A stretch of 44,950 nt of DNA from Deltaproteobacteria bacterium (GCA_024280485.1 JAJRQB010000080.1:1-44950); one strand, 5' to 3'; shown: positions 18,508 through 27,151, counted from the first letter of the stretch. Notes: a model not told the origin generated them from the letters alone. A program made the numbers and translations.

Positions 18508-19173
18508 TCAAAAAAATCGCTCCCCAAGCGGGTTTCGATAATCAAACGCTTCACAGAACCTGCTTACAAATCGCTCTTTCACCTCGGCAAGGTCAACAGG
18601 TTGGCCAAGTTCCCGCTCCATCGAAGTGACAATCTCGGTCGGTTTACCGCAGGGGACGATAAGATTGAAGGTGGAAAGGTCATTACTGACATTCAGGGCA
18701 ACACCATGGGAGGTAACCCACTTTTTGACCGCAATCCCAAAACTGGCAATCTTACCGCCATTGACCCACAACCCCGGCTCACCTTCTTTGAACTCGGGGT
18801 CAAGACCGTATTCGCGTAGTACCTTGGCCACAGACCCAAGAAAGGTCTGAACGTAACAATGCAGATCTTTTTTCTGCAGTGACAGCACAGGATAGGCCAC
18901 CATCTGTCGCGGTTCATGGGCGGTCGCCTGACCACCACGGTCGATGCGATACAGCGCAACGCCCTGGCTCTTAAGCAGGTCTTCTGCTATCCGCAAGTCA
19001 GTCTCATTGCCCCTGCGTCCCAAGGTCACTGATGGCGGATGCTCGACAACGACTAAACAGTCAGATGCCGCGCCGGATTGGCGTTTTTGAACCATGACAT
19101 TTTGTCGATCCAAGGCCTGTTGATAATCGAGCAGTCCCCAATCAACGACGTCTATCTTCTGATTGCCTGTCAT
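18508..19173 (-). CDS. lipB: Lipoyl(octanoyl) transferase, 221 aa
   Basis: LipB moves octanoyl groups from acyl carrier protein to the lipoyl domains of enzymes such as E2. Recognisable motifs are V-V-E-H-P-P-S-V-T-L-G-R-R, R-G-G-Q-A-T-A-H-E-P-R-Q (usual form R-G-G-x-x-T-x-H-x-P-G-Q, with the Gly replaced by Arg here), G-G-K-I-A-S-F-G-I-A-V with the catalytic lysine, and I-V-P-C-G-K with the catalytic cysteine. Both catalytic residues are therefore present. The start is placed at the ATG at 19173 with a weak GGGT ribosome site; a TTG at 19185 is possible. It lies between E2 and E3, so it is probably made together with the complex it modifies. Confidence 0.9.
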   Translation of the reverse strand: MTGNQKIDVVDWGLLDYQQALDRQNVMVQKRQSGAASDCLVVVEHPPSVTLGRRGNETDLRIAEDLLKSQGVALYRIDRGGQATAHEPRQMVAYPVLSLQKKDLHCYVQTFLGSVAKVLREYGLDPEFKEGEPGLWVNGGKIASFGIAVKKWVTSHGVALNVSNDLSTFNLIVPCGKPTEIVTSMERELGQPVDLAEVKERFVSRFCEAFDYRNPLGERFF

Positions 19174-19197
19174 CGTGCTACCCAAGAACCCCGTTCA

Positions 19198-20460
19198 TCA
19201 CGCAATCAACAAACCAGGATTTTCAGCCAATTCACGAACTTTTGAGTAGAAGCGCGCAACGGGTACGCCCTCTACGGCCCGGTGGTCGTATGTCATACTA
19301 AAATCCATGATCGGGCGTACCATAATTTCACCATTGATGACTCTCGGTTGATCAAGAATTGCCCCTATTCCGACAATCAGCGATTGAGGTTGGTTCAATA
19401 TTGGCGTACCGGTCAGAGGCCCATTCAGGAAGCCGCCGACATTTGTCAGGGTAACGGTTCCACCTTCCATATCGGCTGTGGTCAGCTTCCCTTCCCTACC
19501 GCGTAGGATCAGATCTCTTGCGCATTTGCTGATTTCCACCAACGACATTTGATCTGCGTTTCTGATCACCGGCACCATCAAGTTCAACTCACCTCCGCTA
19601 CCCTGGACAGCGACAGCAACACTGACGTTGACATCTTTCCAGACCTTGATTTCCTCTCCAATCACCGAGGCGTTGAGAGAAGGTTCATAGCGAAGCGCTC
19701 GCGACATGAGATAGACCATAATATCGGTGTAAGTGACACGCACGCCCAACGATTCTTCCTGCTTTAGCAAAGCTTTTCTCAGACGAATCAATTCGGTCAT
19801 GTCAACTTCGCCCATATTGCTGACCTGGGCAGAAACAGCAAGGCTCTGCTGCATATGGTCGGCGATTGCCTTGCGGATGCCTGCAAGTGGGATCGTCTGG
19901 GCAACTCGAATGCCGTTAACCACCTCACCGTCAAATGCCGCAACAGCAAGGACATTTGCAGGTTTCGCTGTCCGAGCCTTTTCAACATCGCGCTTCACGA
20001 TCTGACCACGAGAACCGGTACCGGCAAGTGATGAGATATCCACGCCATACTGCTGGGCCAACCTCCTCGCCAGCGGAGAAGCAATGACCCGGCCACCCTT
20101 GGGCGGCGTTAGCGGTTGAAGTGCACTATCTTTTTCCTCGACGACCTCCTCAGTTTCCAGAACTGTCGCCGATGAAGATCCAGCAGGCGCCGTGATCTGG
20201 CTCGCCAGAGAGGCTAAATCTTCCTCGTTTTCTGCCAGCATGGCGATCACATGTTCAACAGGGACCGTTTCTCCATTCGGCACAACAATATGCAGATATC
20301 CTGAGCCGTCGGCTTCAACTTCGTAATTAACCTTCTCAGTCTCTATTTCCAGCAGGATCTGCCCTTTTGTTACATAATCGCCCTGACTCAGGAACCAAGA
20401 AAGAATTGTCCCCTGGCTCATTGCCATGGCGAGTTTTGGCATAATAATCTCAAGTGCCAT
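19198..20460 (-). CDS. 2-oxoacid dehydrogenase E2 (dihydrolipoyl acyltransferase), 420 aa
   Basis: This is the core acyltransferase of a pyruvate- or acetoin-type dehydrogenase complex. There is a single N-terminal lipoyl domain (residues about 1-78) with the lipoylated lysine in E-I-E-T-E-K-V-N-Y-E. An Ala/Glu-rich linker follows, then a peripheral subunit-binding domain (about 125-160; A-S-P-L-A-R-R-L-A-Q-Q-Y-G-V-D). The catalytic domain ends in the signature D-H-R-A-V-E-G, where the usual form is D-H-R-x-x-D-G. The ATG has a GGGAGG ribosome site and follows E1beta by 23 bases. Pyruvate versus acetoin or a branched-chain acid cannot be settled from sequence. Confidence 0.92.
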   Translation of the reverse strand: MALEIIMPKLAMAMSQGTILSWFLSQGDYVTKGQILLEIETEKVNYEVEADGSGYLHIVVPNGETVPVEHVIAMLAENEEDLASLASQITAPAGSSSATVLETEEVVEEKDSALQPLTPPKGGRVIASPLARRLAQQYGVDISSLAGTGSRGQIVKRDVEKARTAKPANVLAVAAFDGEVVNGIRVAQTIPLAGIRKAIADHMQQSLAVSAQVSNMGEVDMTELIRLRKALLKQEESLGVRVTYTDIMVYLMSRALRYEPSLNASVIGEEIKVWKDVNVSVAVAVQGSGGELNLMVPVIRNADQMSLVEISKCARDLILRGREGKLTTADMEGGTVTLTNVGGFLNGPLTGTPILNQPQSLIVGIGAILDQPRVINGEIMVRPIMDFSMTYDHRAVEGVPVARFYSKVRELAENPGLLIA

Positions 20461-20483
20461 TGTTCAGTTCCTCCCTTATTCCC

Positions 20484-21446
20484 TTACACGGCCACACTAC
20501 GAATGGCTGCTTCGATTTTTTCGACACTCGGCAAGACATGCTGCTCCATATAGCCACCAGGAATCGGATAGTTACCAGCGCAAACCCGCTTGATCGGCTC
20601 ATCCAGCAGAGTAAACCCTTTATCGACAACCTGCGCTGCCAATTCAGAAGCGAAGCTGCAGCGCTCAGTATCCTCATCCACAATTACCAGCCTGTTGGTC
20701 TTCTCCACCGATTTCAGAACGGCATCGAGATCGAATGGCTCCAGAGTGCGGGGATCGACAACTTCTACGCTGATCTCACCCTCCAGTTTCTTCGCAACCT
20801 CAAGGGCCAGTTGAACCATATAGGAATAGGCCACCACTGTGACATCTGTTCCCTCGCGCTTGACATCGGCAACACCGAAGGGAATCGTATAATCCTCTTC
20901 GGGAACCTCACCGGTAACGGCCATCAGCTGTTTATGCCAGAAGTACATCACCGGGTTGTTATCCCGAATGGCTGTTTTCATCAAACCCTTGGCATCGTAG
21001 GGCGTAGAAGGCACCGCAAGCTTGATACCCGGTGAATGCAGAATTATCGAAGAGGGTATTTGCGAGTGCTCGTTGGCCAGCTTCATGCCGCCACCGGCAG
21101 CGCCCATAAACACGACTGGCACATTCACTTTGCCGCCGTGCATGAAGCGCCACTGTGGAGCTTTGAGCAAAATCTCATCGGCCGCCGTGTACATAAAATC
21201 GATGAACATAAGATCGACGATGGGCCGGTAGCCAGTCATGGCTGAAGCAACCGCCGCGCCGCAGAATGCAGCTTCACAGATCGGGGTATCCAGCACACGC
21301 TGGTCACCAAAACGCTTCGCCAGTCCTTCTGAATGGGGATAGTTAGCGCCACGAAGGCTCTCTCCCATCAGATAAACCGTCTCATCCCGCTCCATCTCTT
21401 CAATAAAGGCCTCGTTAATCGCCTTGTGATACTGAATTTCTCGCAC
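20484..21446 (-). CDS. 2-oxoacid dehydrogenase E1 beta subunit, 320 aa
   Basis: This is the beta subunit of the thiamine-diphosphate-dependent E1 component. It opens with the typical R-E-I-Q-Y-H-K-A-I-N-E-A-F and contains M-G-E-S-L near residue 27, D-T-P-I-C-E-A-A-F-C-G near 54, and the C-terminal transketolase region with V-V-D-P-R-T-L-E-P-F-D near 233. The start is a GTG with GAGGTG eight bases ahead. It lies 21 bases after the E1alpha stop. The length and motif set are those of PdhB/AcoB proteins; no lesion is visible, unlike its E1alpha partner. Confidence 0.93.
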   Translation of the reverse strand: MREIQYHKAINEAFIEEMERDETVYLMGESLRGANYPHSEGLAKRFGDQRVLDTPICEAAFCGAAVASAMTGYRPIVDLMFIDFMYTAADEILLKAPQWRFMHGGKVNVPVVFMGAAGGGMKLANEHSQIPSSIILHSPGIKLAVPSTPYDAKGLMKTAIRDNNPVMYFWHKQLMAVTGEVPEEDYTIPFGVADVKREGTDVTVVAYSYMVQLALEVAKKLEGEISVEVVDPRTLEPFDLDAVLKSVEKTNRLVIVDEDTERCSFASELAAQVVDKGFTLLDEPIKRVCAGNYPIPGGYMEQHVLPSVEKIEAAIRSVAV

Positions 21447-21467
21447 GTTTCACCTCAATTTCTTGAT

Positions 21468-22444
21468 TTATTTCGCGTACAGGTAGTCATCCAGAACGGA
21501 TGGGTCGGGAGGCGAACCCGCATCGGCAAAAGCCTCTGCAGCGTCAATCTCAACCGCAATCTCCTGATCGATTCTCTCCATTTCTTTCTGGGTCAGAACG
21601 CCCTCTTTCAGCAACTTCTCCTGAAACAGGACAACCGGATCACGTTTTTTCAACTCGACATAATCGTCTTTGGTGCGATCTTCCAGATCGATCCTGTCCG
21701 GCAGACCAATAGAATGGGTGACGAAGCGCTCGGTCTTGCATTCGATCAACGATGGACCTTCACCAGCCCGAGCCCGTGCCACCGCCTTATCTACAGCTTT
21801 TGCTACGGCGACGACATCCTGTCCGTCCACCACCTCCCCGGGCATGCCATAACCAAAGGCAAGATCGGCAATATTTTCAACCGGGTGGTGATCTTTCACT
21901 GGGACATACATACTAAGCTGATTATTTTCACACACCCAGACAATGGGCAGTTTCCAGTTAGCTGCCATCAGGAAGGATTCATGCAGGGTCCCCCGATTTG
22001 AAGTCCCATCGCCAAAGCAGGAAACAACCACCTGCTGCTTTCCGTTCCACTTGGACGTCATGCCGTATCCGACGGAGATCGGGAAACCGGTCCCGAGGGT
22101 CCCGGCGAGGCCAAAAAAACCGTGTTCGGTATCGATATTGTGATAAGTAGACACCCCACCACAGGACCCTGTGCTCTTCCCACAATGTTCCGCCAGATAG
22201 TACTTAGGATCTACACCCTTGGAAATCAGGTGCGGCAGTCCGTGACCGCGAACTGCAGGAAAAACAAAGTCATCGTCGTTCAAAATGAGCAAGCCCCTAC
22301 GCCTGGAGCCTCTCCCCCCTCTGCCGGGTGCCAGAACCCTAATAGTTTCCCCAGCCCCAATCGCCTACTGAAAAGCTGATCAAACGCCCGGGTGCGAACC
22401 AGGTTGCGATAGAGCGTGAGCTTTTGTTCCTTTTTCAATCTCAT
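21468..22444 (-). pseudogene. 2-oxoacid dehydrogenase E1 alpha subunit, frameshifted near codon 54
   Basis: The gene starts at the ATG at 22444 after a GGAG ribosome site and encodes an E1alpha N-terminus (K-K-E-Q-K-L-T-L-Y-R-N-L-V-R-T-R). It then hits a TGA right after G-A-C-S-F. The remaining part continues at once in the -1 frame with N-D-D-D-F-V-F-P-A-V-R-G-H-G and the thiamine motif G-D-G-T-S-N-R-G-T-L-H-E. Adding one T to the four-T run (plus-strand A run 22282-22285) restores S-F-L-N-D-D-D and a 325-residue protein of normal length. The rest of the gene has no other lesion. It is either a recent one-base deletion or a homopolymer sequencing error; a functional start at the TTG at 22292 would drop the first 50 or so residues and is unlikely. 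Confidence 0.85.
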
Positions 22445-22593
22445 GTCTCAACTCCGTATTAAACATAGATAGATTTGCGGCAACTAGCAGCGGACACCCA
22501 GGGCATCCGCAACAAAAATGCCATGATCGGTCTTTCCAAAATCTCAAAATTCAAAACGTTAAACGCTGATGTACTGTACTGCTTCGATACAAA

Positions 22594-22612
22594 TAGCAAC
22601 ATGCATGCCGCC
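22594..22612 (-). promoter_or_regulatory. Sigma-54 promoter of the 2-oxoacid dehydrogenase operon
   Basis: The minus strand reads GGCGGCATGCATGTTGCTA, with GG and GC 12 bases apart. It is nearly identical to the promoter at 29832-29850. Confidence 0.8.
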
Positions 22613-22760
22613 TTTTTTAAGTCTTAAATACGCACAGTCTCATAAATACCGACACAACAAATACATTCAATAAAATCAGCATGTTCCGAGTTAACCAATG
22701 TCCGACTTGCCCAAAAAACTAAGTCCATTCCCAAGGTAAAAGCGAACCACAACCAGCGAC

Positions 22761-22800
22761 TGATGACATTTTGCATCAGAGCTGATTTCCATTGTCATTC
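22761..22800. promoter_or_regulatory. Tandem activator dyad for the 2-oxoacid dehydrogenase operon
   Basis: TGATGACATTTTGCATCA (22761-22778) is followed, after the spacer GAGC, by TGATTTCCATTGTCATTC (22783-22800). The first dyad starts 152 bp from the -24 GG. Confidence 0.72.
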
Positions 22801-23130
22801 AAAACCGCTCGCCACTAGCAAGCATCACTCAAATAATAGCTTAACGATCTTGAATTTAACCTGACCCTTTAAGGCCGAAATAAAGGTTAAAAACCAAATA
22901 ACTATCTAATCATACACTGTAAAAATCGTAACAAGGAATCGCCGAAAATGTTAACGCTAAAGATTATTTTCGAAAGGCTCAAGACCTGCATAAACTACCC
23001 GTTAACCTGAGAATATGAGGGGCAATAGCAAGTTAAGAAAGAGGTACTTTCTCTGGTAGGAATACACATTTATGCCATAACAAATATAACCAGCTAACAG
23101 CAGAAGCTCTAGCTGCCCAGCCCTCCGATT

Positions 23131-23168
23131 AAAAAAAAAGGGGTCGACATCATTCGATCGTCGACTCC
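23131..23168 (-). terminator. Intrinsic terminator of the M20-to-aminotransferase operon
   Basis: On the minus strand GGAGTCGAC (23168-23160) pairs with GTCGACCCC (23148-23140), followed directly by nine U. It lies 25 bases after the aminotransferase stop. Confidence 0.85.
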
Positions 23169-23192
23169 CTGCACCCTCTACCCATTGAGACT

Positions 23193-24512
23193 CTACTGCG
23201 CCATCTTCTTAAACGCCTCTTCCGCACGCTCGACAACCATGTCAATATCCTCTTCCGTATGAGCAGCCGAGATACAGAATCGCAACAGAGTCAATACTCC
23301 TTGCTCTTTTAGCAGGTTACCGAACTCATTCGCCATTGGAAGACTATTTGGCTCAGACAAGCTATCCAAATGATTGACAATCTTATCCTTGTGGGTGAAG
23401 TTGAAGGTCCACGCCCCCGGGAAACCCTGCAGCAGCAGATTCGCCCCTTGTCTTTCGGCAGCGCCATCGAGTCCCCCCCTGAGACGATTTCCCAGGGCAT
23501 TGATGTGATGATAAACGGCGCCACCGTCCTTTTCCAACTCCTCGATTGTTGCCACTACGGCAGCCATCGCCATTGGATGCCCATTATAAGTCCCGCCGGC
23601 GGTCACTTCGGTACGGGTGATGACATCCATGATCTCGCGCTTGCCACAAAATACGGAGACCGGAAATCCACCGCCGACAGCCTTGCCAAAGGTCGTCATG
23701 TCGGGCGTGACACCGAAATAACCCTGAGCACTCTTGAGGCCGATCCGAAAACCGGTCAGAACTTCGTCAAAGATCAGCACTACACCATACTGATCACACA
23801 GCTGCCGGACACCTTCCAGGTAACCTGGTTCCGGCATGCAACCGGAGAAGTTGACCATCACCGGCTCCATAATGACAGCGGCAATATTATCGGCCTTGGA
23901 GGAGAATAGTTTCTCCATGGCTTCAAGATCATTCCACTCAATCATGTAATAATCGGAGAAGGCATGAGCGGCACGGCCACCGGTATTAGCGATATCTGAC
24001 AACAGATCACCCTCGCGGACAGCAGCGATCGGAACCGGGTTATCTGTGTCGGTCACGATTCCACCAATCAGGCTGTCCGTTGACCCGTTGTACTGACCAT
24101 TGAAGCGAACCACCATATTCTTACCAGTGTAGGCTCTGGCAACGCGCAAGGCATTTAAGTTCGCCTCTGTCCCTGAATTGGCAAATCGCACCAACTCGGC
24201 GCAGGCGACATGATCTACTATCTTTTGCGCTGCCCTGACCTGAAGCTCAATCGGCTCGTTGGCATAAAAACCTTTAGCCGCATCCACCATCGCGCTACGC
24301 AGGTGTTCGTTGCTGTGTCCCAAAATCGCCGGACCCATACTCAGGCTGAAGTCGAGGAACTCATTCCCGTCGGCATCCCACAAGCGGCCAGCTTCGCCCC
24401 GCGCCATGAATGTAGGATGATAGCCTTCAGATTTCTTCCAATTACTCATCACTCCGCCAGGAATAACCTTCCGGGCTGCCGCTTCAATCTGTTGTGATTT
24501 TATGTGCTTCAT
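23193..24512 (-). CDS. Class III (omega) aminotransferase, GSA-aminotransferase-like, 439 aa
   Basis: This is a PLP-dependent fold-type I enzyme of class III. F-A-N-S-G-T-E-A-N near residue 110 binds the PLP phosphate, L-I-F-D-E-V-L-T-G-F-R near 245 provides the ring-binding Asp, and the PLP lysine is in T-F-G-K-A-V-G-G-G-F near residue 275. The overall pattern is close to glutamate-1-semialdehyde aminomutase, but no heme-biosynthesis gene is nearby and the operon looks catabolic, so a role as omega-amino acid or diamine transaminase is more likely. The start is the ATG at 24512 with AAAGGTGG upstream; an in-frame GTG at 24521 overlaps the ribosome site. It is the last gene of its operon, before a strong terminator. 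Confidence 0.87.
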   Translation of the reverse strand: MKHIKSQQIEAAARKVIPGGVMSNWKKSEGYHPTFMARGEAGRLWDADGNEFLDFSLSMGPAILGHSNEHLRSAMVDAAKGFYANEPIELQVRAAQKIVDHVACAELVRFANSGTEANLNALRVARAYTGKNMVVRFNGQYNGSTDSLIGGIVTDTDNPVPIAAVREGDLLSDIANTGGRAAHAFSDYYMIEWNDLEAMEKLFSSKADNIAAVIMEPVMVNFSGCMPEPGYLEGVRQLCDQYGVVLIFDEVLTGFRIGLKSAQGYFGVTPDMTTFGKAVGGGFPVSVFCGKREIMDVITRTEVTAGGTYNGHPMAMAAVVATIEELEKDGGAVYHHINALGNRLRGGLDGAAERQGANLLLQGFPGAWTFNFTHKDKIVNHLDSLSEPNSLPMANEFGNLLKEQGVLTLLRFCISAAHTEEDIDMVVERAEEAFKKMAQ

Positions 24513-24587
24513 AGATACCACCTTTATCTTTAGTGTATTTGGTCGCGTAACCTTACGCCTGCGGAAGCACGCGAATACAAAATACTG

Positions 24588-25385
24588 CTAACAGGTCTCC
24601 CCACCATCCACGGTGAGCGTTGCACCCGTGACATAACTGGCCTCATCTGACGCCAGGAATGTGATCGCTCTGGCAACGTCATCAGGTAAAGCAAACCGCC
24701 CGAGCGGATATTCGGTAACCAGTGTCGAACGAGCCTGATCTGCAGTTTCGAAGAGGCCTTTCTTGACGGCCTCATCAATACTCCGCTCAAACATGGGGGT
24801 CTCGATGATACCAGGATTAACGGTATTGACCCGAATTCGGTAGCTTTTTGCGCCAAACTCGCGTGCCAAGGCTCGCGACAGAATTTGAAGTGCGCCCTTG
24901 GTGGCAGAGTAGATGCTTTCGTCGGCCGCCGATTTCAGTGCAGCGCCGGATGAGACGTTGATCACCGCTCCGTGCTCCTGCTCTGCCAAGGTCTCGCGAA
25001 TGAGCGGCACGGCGAGTTGGGTGCCGACAAAAACCCCGCGCAGATTGATATTAAACAACTGATCGAAGTCCTCCAGGGAGGTCGCCATGAAAGGCTTGGC
25101 TAGATGCGCACCGGCGTTGTTGACCAAGACATGAAGCCCGCCGTATATCTCACGGACGCCACCCAGAACCTCGGACCAGGATTCGGCCTCGGTGACATCA
25201 TGGCAAAAAAAGGTCACCTCACCACCTGCGGCAGAAATCTCTTGAACCACCGCACGTCCACGTTCTTCATTGCGGGCTGTGATTGCCACCCGAGCTCCGA
25301 CCGCAGCCATTTTGTATGCGGTAGCAAGCCCGACGCCCATGGTGCCGCCGGTGACTAATGCGACTTTGCCTTCAAGACAGTTCAC
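24588..25385 (-). CDS. Short-chain dehydrogenase/reductase, 265 aa
   Basis: This is a classical NAD(P)-dependent SDR. The cofactor motif T-G-G-T-M-G-V-G is at residues 12-19, N-N-A-G-A near residue 88, and the catalytic Ser, Tyr and Lys are in V-S-S-G-A-A-L and Y-S-A-T-K near residues 143-162. The C-terminus V-D-G-G-E-T-C is typical. The start is a GTG with GAGGAGG at the right distance. Substrate is unknown; in this operon it could oxidise or reduce a hydroxy or semialdehyde intermediate formed by the aminotransferase that follows 75 bases downstream. It lies directly after a degraded SDR fragment and may be the surviving member of a pair. Confidence 0.9.
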   Translation of the reverse strand: MNCLEGKVALVTGGTMGVGLATAYKMAAVGARVAITARNEERGRAVVQEISAAGGEVTFFCHDVTEAESWSEVLGGVREIYGGLHVLVNNAGAHLAKPFMATSLEDFDQLFNINLRGVFVGTQLAVPLIRETLAEQEHGAVINVSSGAALKSAADESIYSATKGALQILSRALAREFGAKSYRIRVNTVNPGIIETPMFERSIDEAVKKGLFETADQARSTLVTEYPLGRFALPDDVARAITFLASDEASYVTGATLTVDGGETC

Positions 25386-25425
25386 GAGTCTGCCTCCTCT
25401 TCACCCAAGAGCAGGTCTAACAGCT

Positions 25426-25611
25426 TCATGGATGAACCGCATGTCCAGCCGCCATCGCATCTTTGACGCTCTGCTCAGAGGAGACATCGACATAAACGAA
25501 TTCAGCTCCTATCTCCTGTGCTGCAGATGAAGCGTCCTTCAGATCTGCGATCATCACCATAGCGCCGGTAATAAATGCTTTTTGGGCCTCAAGAGAAAAC
25601 ATAAGCGCCAT
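25426..25611 (-). pseudogene. Truncated SDR fragment lacking the nucleotide-binding glycine motif
   Basis: The frame begins M-A-L-M-F-S-L-E-A-Q-K-A-F-I-T-G-A and then jumps to M-V-M-I-A-D-L-K-D-A-S-S-A-A. In a normal SDR about 20 residues with the glycine-rich G-x-x-x-G-I-G motif and first helix stand between these two segments. After V-Y-V-D-V-S-S-E-Q-S-V-K-D-A-M-A the frame stops at residue 61, before the N-N-A-G and catalytic parts. The start overlaps the stop of the ureohydrolase gene (TGATG), so the gene was once translationally coupled in the operon. Function is not expected. Confidence 0.8.
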
Positions 25612-26792
25612 CAATCCTTTTCATCCCAGTCCACGTTCTCCCCGACGTAACCGCCAGAGGTGGACATATTATTGGGCCAGGTGGTCGGTTTCCACTCACC
25701 GCTATTGAGCCGGACCTTGGTGTCGACCAGCATGCAGAGGTACTCGAAGCCGAGGTTGACAATGTTGGCCGCGGTGGTGCTGTTGGGATCGTGTGCAGGT
25801 GCGTATTCGACGATATTCGCGCCGATCAGGTTCTTGCCCTTGAAGGCACGGCTGATGATGCGGTAGTCCTGCCAACGCAGACCGAAGCCATCCATGGTGG
25901 ACAGACCGCCGCCGCTCTCCACAGGGTCAAGTCCATCGAGGTCACATTCGATGATGCAGGGCGCATCACCCACCCGCTCTGCGACCATATCGGCATAGTA
26001 CTGCGGCCCCTTCTCGAAAACCTGCAGCGGACTGACGATAGTGATGCCCATCTCCTGAGCGGTCATCCGCCCGGAAAGCGCACTGGAACCCATCTCCTTG
26101 ATGCCGAACATCAGGAACTTCTCGGGATCGATAATCCCTTGAGCGAAAGCCCGGGTCAGGAAATTTGCGTGTTCCCGCTCTTCCGTTGTGAAGCCTGCAA
26201 CATCCTTCATGGTTAAAGCGTCCGGATGACCGTCAAACAGGACTCCTCCCATCGGTTCTCCGTCAAAGTATTTTTCGGAAATACGAGCGCAGGCAGGCTC
26301 AAAGGCATGAGCCGTACTATGCTCGCCGCCGAAATTAAGGAGGAGATTGCCGGCATCCACGGCCTTCATCAGCCAGGATTCCAAATGGTCGATGGCCTCG
26401 GAATAGTTCATCGTCCATACGTCAATATCGCCCATATCGATGATCCGGGCCATCTCCAGCGGCGCCATAGCCCACTCATGATGTAGCGGGATCGGGTAGC
26501 GTGATCGAAAGCGCAGATAAGCGGGAGCATGACGCATGTTTCCCGTTTCGCTCAGGGTCCCGTAGTCGATCCCGCAACCGGAGATAGCAATATCGGCGTT
26601 GGCGAAATCGTGAGAGAACGGCGTCTTGTAGAAACCCATCCAACTCACATTTTGCGTGCTGATCCAACTGATCTTTTCGTCGGCCATGCGCTTGATGAAT
26701 TTGCGAATGGCCTCTGGCTGTTCTTTCATGTTCGAAAGGTTTTCATTGATATGCCGGTACTTTTTCAGTTTTTCCTCAGATATTTTGGCCAC
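25611..26792 (-). CDS. Ureohydrolase (agmatinase/arginase-family) protein, 393 aa
   Basis: Members of this manganese hydrolase family cleave guanidino compounds (agmatine, guanidinobutyrate, arginine) to urea plus an amine; a few cleave formimino groups. The metal-binding set is visible: N-F-G-G-E-H-S near residue 157, F-D-G-H-P-D-A near 190 (usual D-A-H-x-D) and E-C-D-L-D-G-L-D-P near 290. All six metal ligands therefore seem present. It is longer than most agmatinases (about 300), because of N-terminal and internal additions. The start is a GTG after AAAGGA. It is third in the operon after the M20 and M24 proteins, but a 359-base gap with a gene remnant separates it from the M24 gene. The exact guanidino substrate is unknown. 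Confidence 0.85.
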   Translation of the reverse strand: MAKISEEKLKKYRHINENLSNMKEQPEAIRKFIKRMADEKISWISTQNVSWMGFYKTPFSHDFANADIAISGCGIDYGTLSETGNMRHAPAYLRFRSRYPIPLHHEWAMAPLEMARIIDMGDIDVWTMNYSEAIDHLESWLMKAVDAGNLLLNFGGEHSTAHAFEPACARISEKYFDGEPMGGVLFDGHPDALTMKDVAGFTTEEREHANFLTRAFAQGIIDPEKFLMFGIKEMGSSALSGRMTAQEMGITIVSPLQVFEKGPQYYADMVAERVGDAPCIIECDLDGLDPVESGGGLSTMDGFGLRWQDYRIISRAFKGKNLIGANIVEYAPAHDPNSTTAANIVNLGFEYLCMLVDTKVRLNSGEWKPTTWPNNMSTSGGYVGENVDWDEKD

Positions 26793-26929
26793 GGTTCGTC
26801 CTTTCCTTCGATTGAATTGCCCCTAGTGTCCCGGGGAAGACCAGCATGCCTAAAACATAACTAAACGAGTCAAGATCCAAACAAAATTAATGGATGAGAA
26901 AAATCAGAGGAGGAAATCAGAGCCAACAA

Positions 26930-27060
26930 TCCGTGAACGTTGGTCTGCCGAGCAAGACTACTTAAAGAGCTAAAAATATTCAGCTCGGCTTTCGATTTGT
27001 TGAAACCCCATCGTGGGTTCCAAAGACCTTTAATGCTTGAATTAATGGCCGCCATTCCTT
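26930..27060 (-). pseudogene. Remnant matching the 3' end and downstream flank of the sigma-54 activator gene
   Basis: On the minus strand the segment encodes A-I-N-S-S-I-K-G-L-W-N-P, against [13 protein letters not shown]-stop at the end of the activator gene (30247-31764). The homology continues past the activator stop: both have AACCC-N5/6-GGGTT, then a run ending CGAAA-x-C-x-GAGCT-x-AAT, then a CAAC/GTTG hairpin. By eye about three quarters of bases match over 80-100 positions. The stop codon is lost in this copy. It is a duplicated and decayed piece. Confidence 0.7.
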
Positions 27061-27084
27061 GTGGTTCGCGTAGAAAATGTGGTA

Positions 27085-27125
27085 GTGGAAGTGCCCGCAT
27101 GTCTCGCTTCACTGAGCACTTCCAC
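27085..27125. repeat. Perfect 10-bp inverted repeat after the M24 gene
   Basis: GTGGAAGTGC (27085-27094) is exactly complementary to GCACTTCCAC (27116-27125). It lies 27 bases after the M24 stop on the minus strand. There is no U run, so it may be an RNA-processing or protective hairpin rather than a terminator. Confidence 0.55.
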
Positions 27126-27151
27126 CTCAAGCCAACGGCGCCTACGGTGCT

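Larger units (their letters stand above)
22445..23192. other. Control region of the 2-oxoacid dehydrogenase operon
   Basis: The 748-base gap holds a leader of about 140 bases, the sigma-54 promoter (22594-22612), the tandem dyad (22761-22800) and, at the far end, the terminator of the aminotransferase operon (23131-23168). The stretch 22810-23120 is A/T-rich and shows no gene or clear element. Much of 22340-22830 is duplicated at 29700-30060. Confidence 0.7.
26793..27151. other. Gap inside the M20-to-aminotransferase operon with duplicated remnant DNA
   Basis: This 359-base stretch contains a remnant of the activator gene's 3' end (26930-27060), an inverted repeat (27085-27125) and, near 26845, a minus-strand AGGCATG that keeps a -24 box but has no -12 GC at the right place. 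It looks like a decayed control region, so whether the genes below 26793 are read from the promoter at 29832 is uncertain. Confidence 0.55.

Noticed and set aside
22280-22292. Programmed -1 frameshift in the E1 alpha gene
   Set aside because: A -1 slip would give the right protein, but the site lacks a proper slippery heptamer, and E1alpha genes are not known for this. A deletion or sequencing error is simpler.
21468-22292. E1 alpha as a short gene starting at the TTG at 22292
   Set aside because: The upstream frame encodes a clear E1alpha N-terminus with a good ribosome site, so the TTG is an artefact of the frameshift.
26835-26860. Functional sigma-54 promoter ahead of the ureohydrolase gene
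   Set aside because: A -24 like AGGCATG is present but there is no GC at the -12 position; it is treated as a decayed box.
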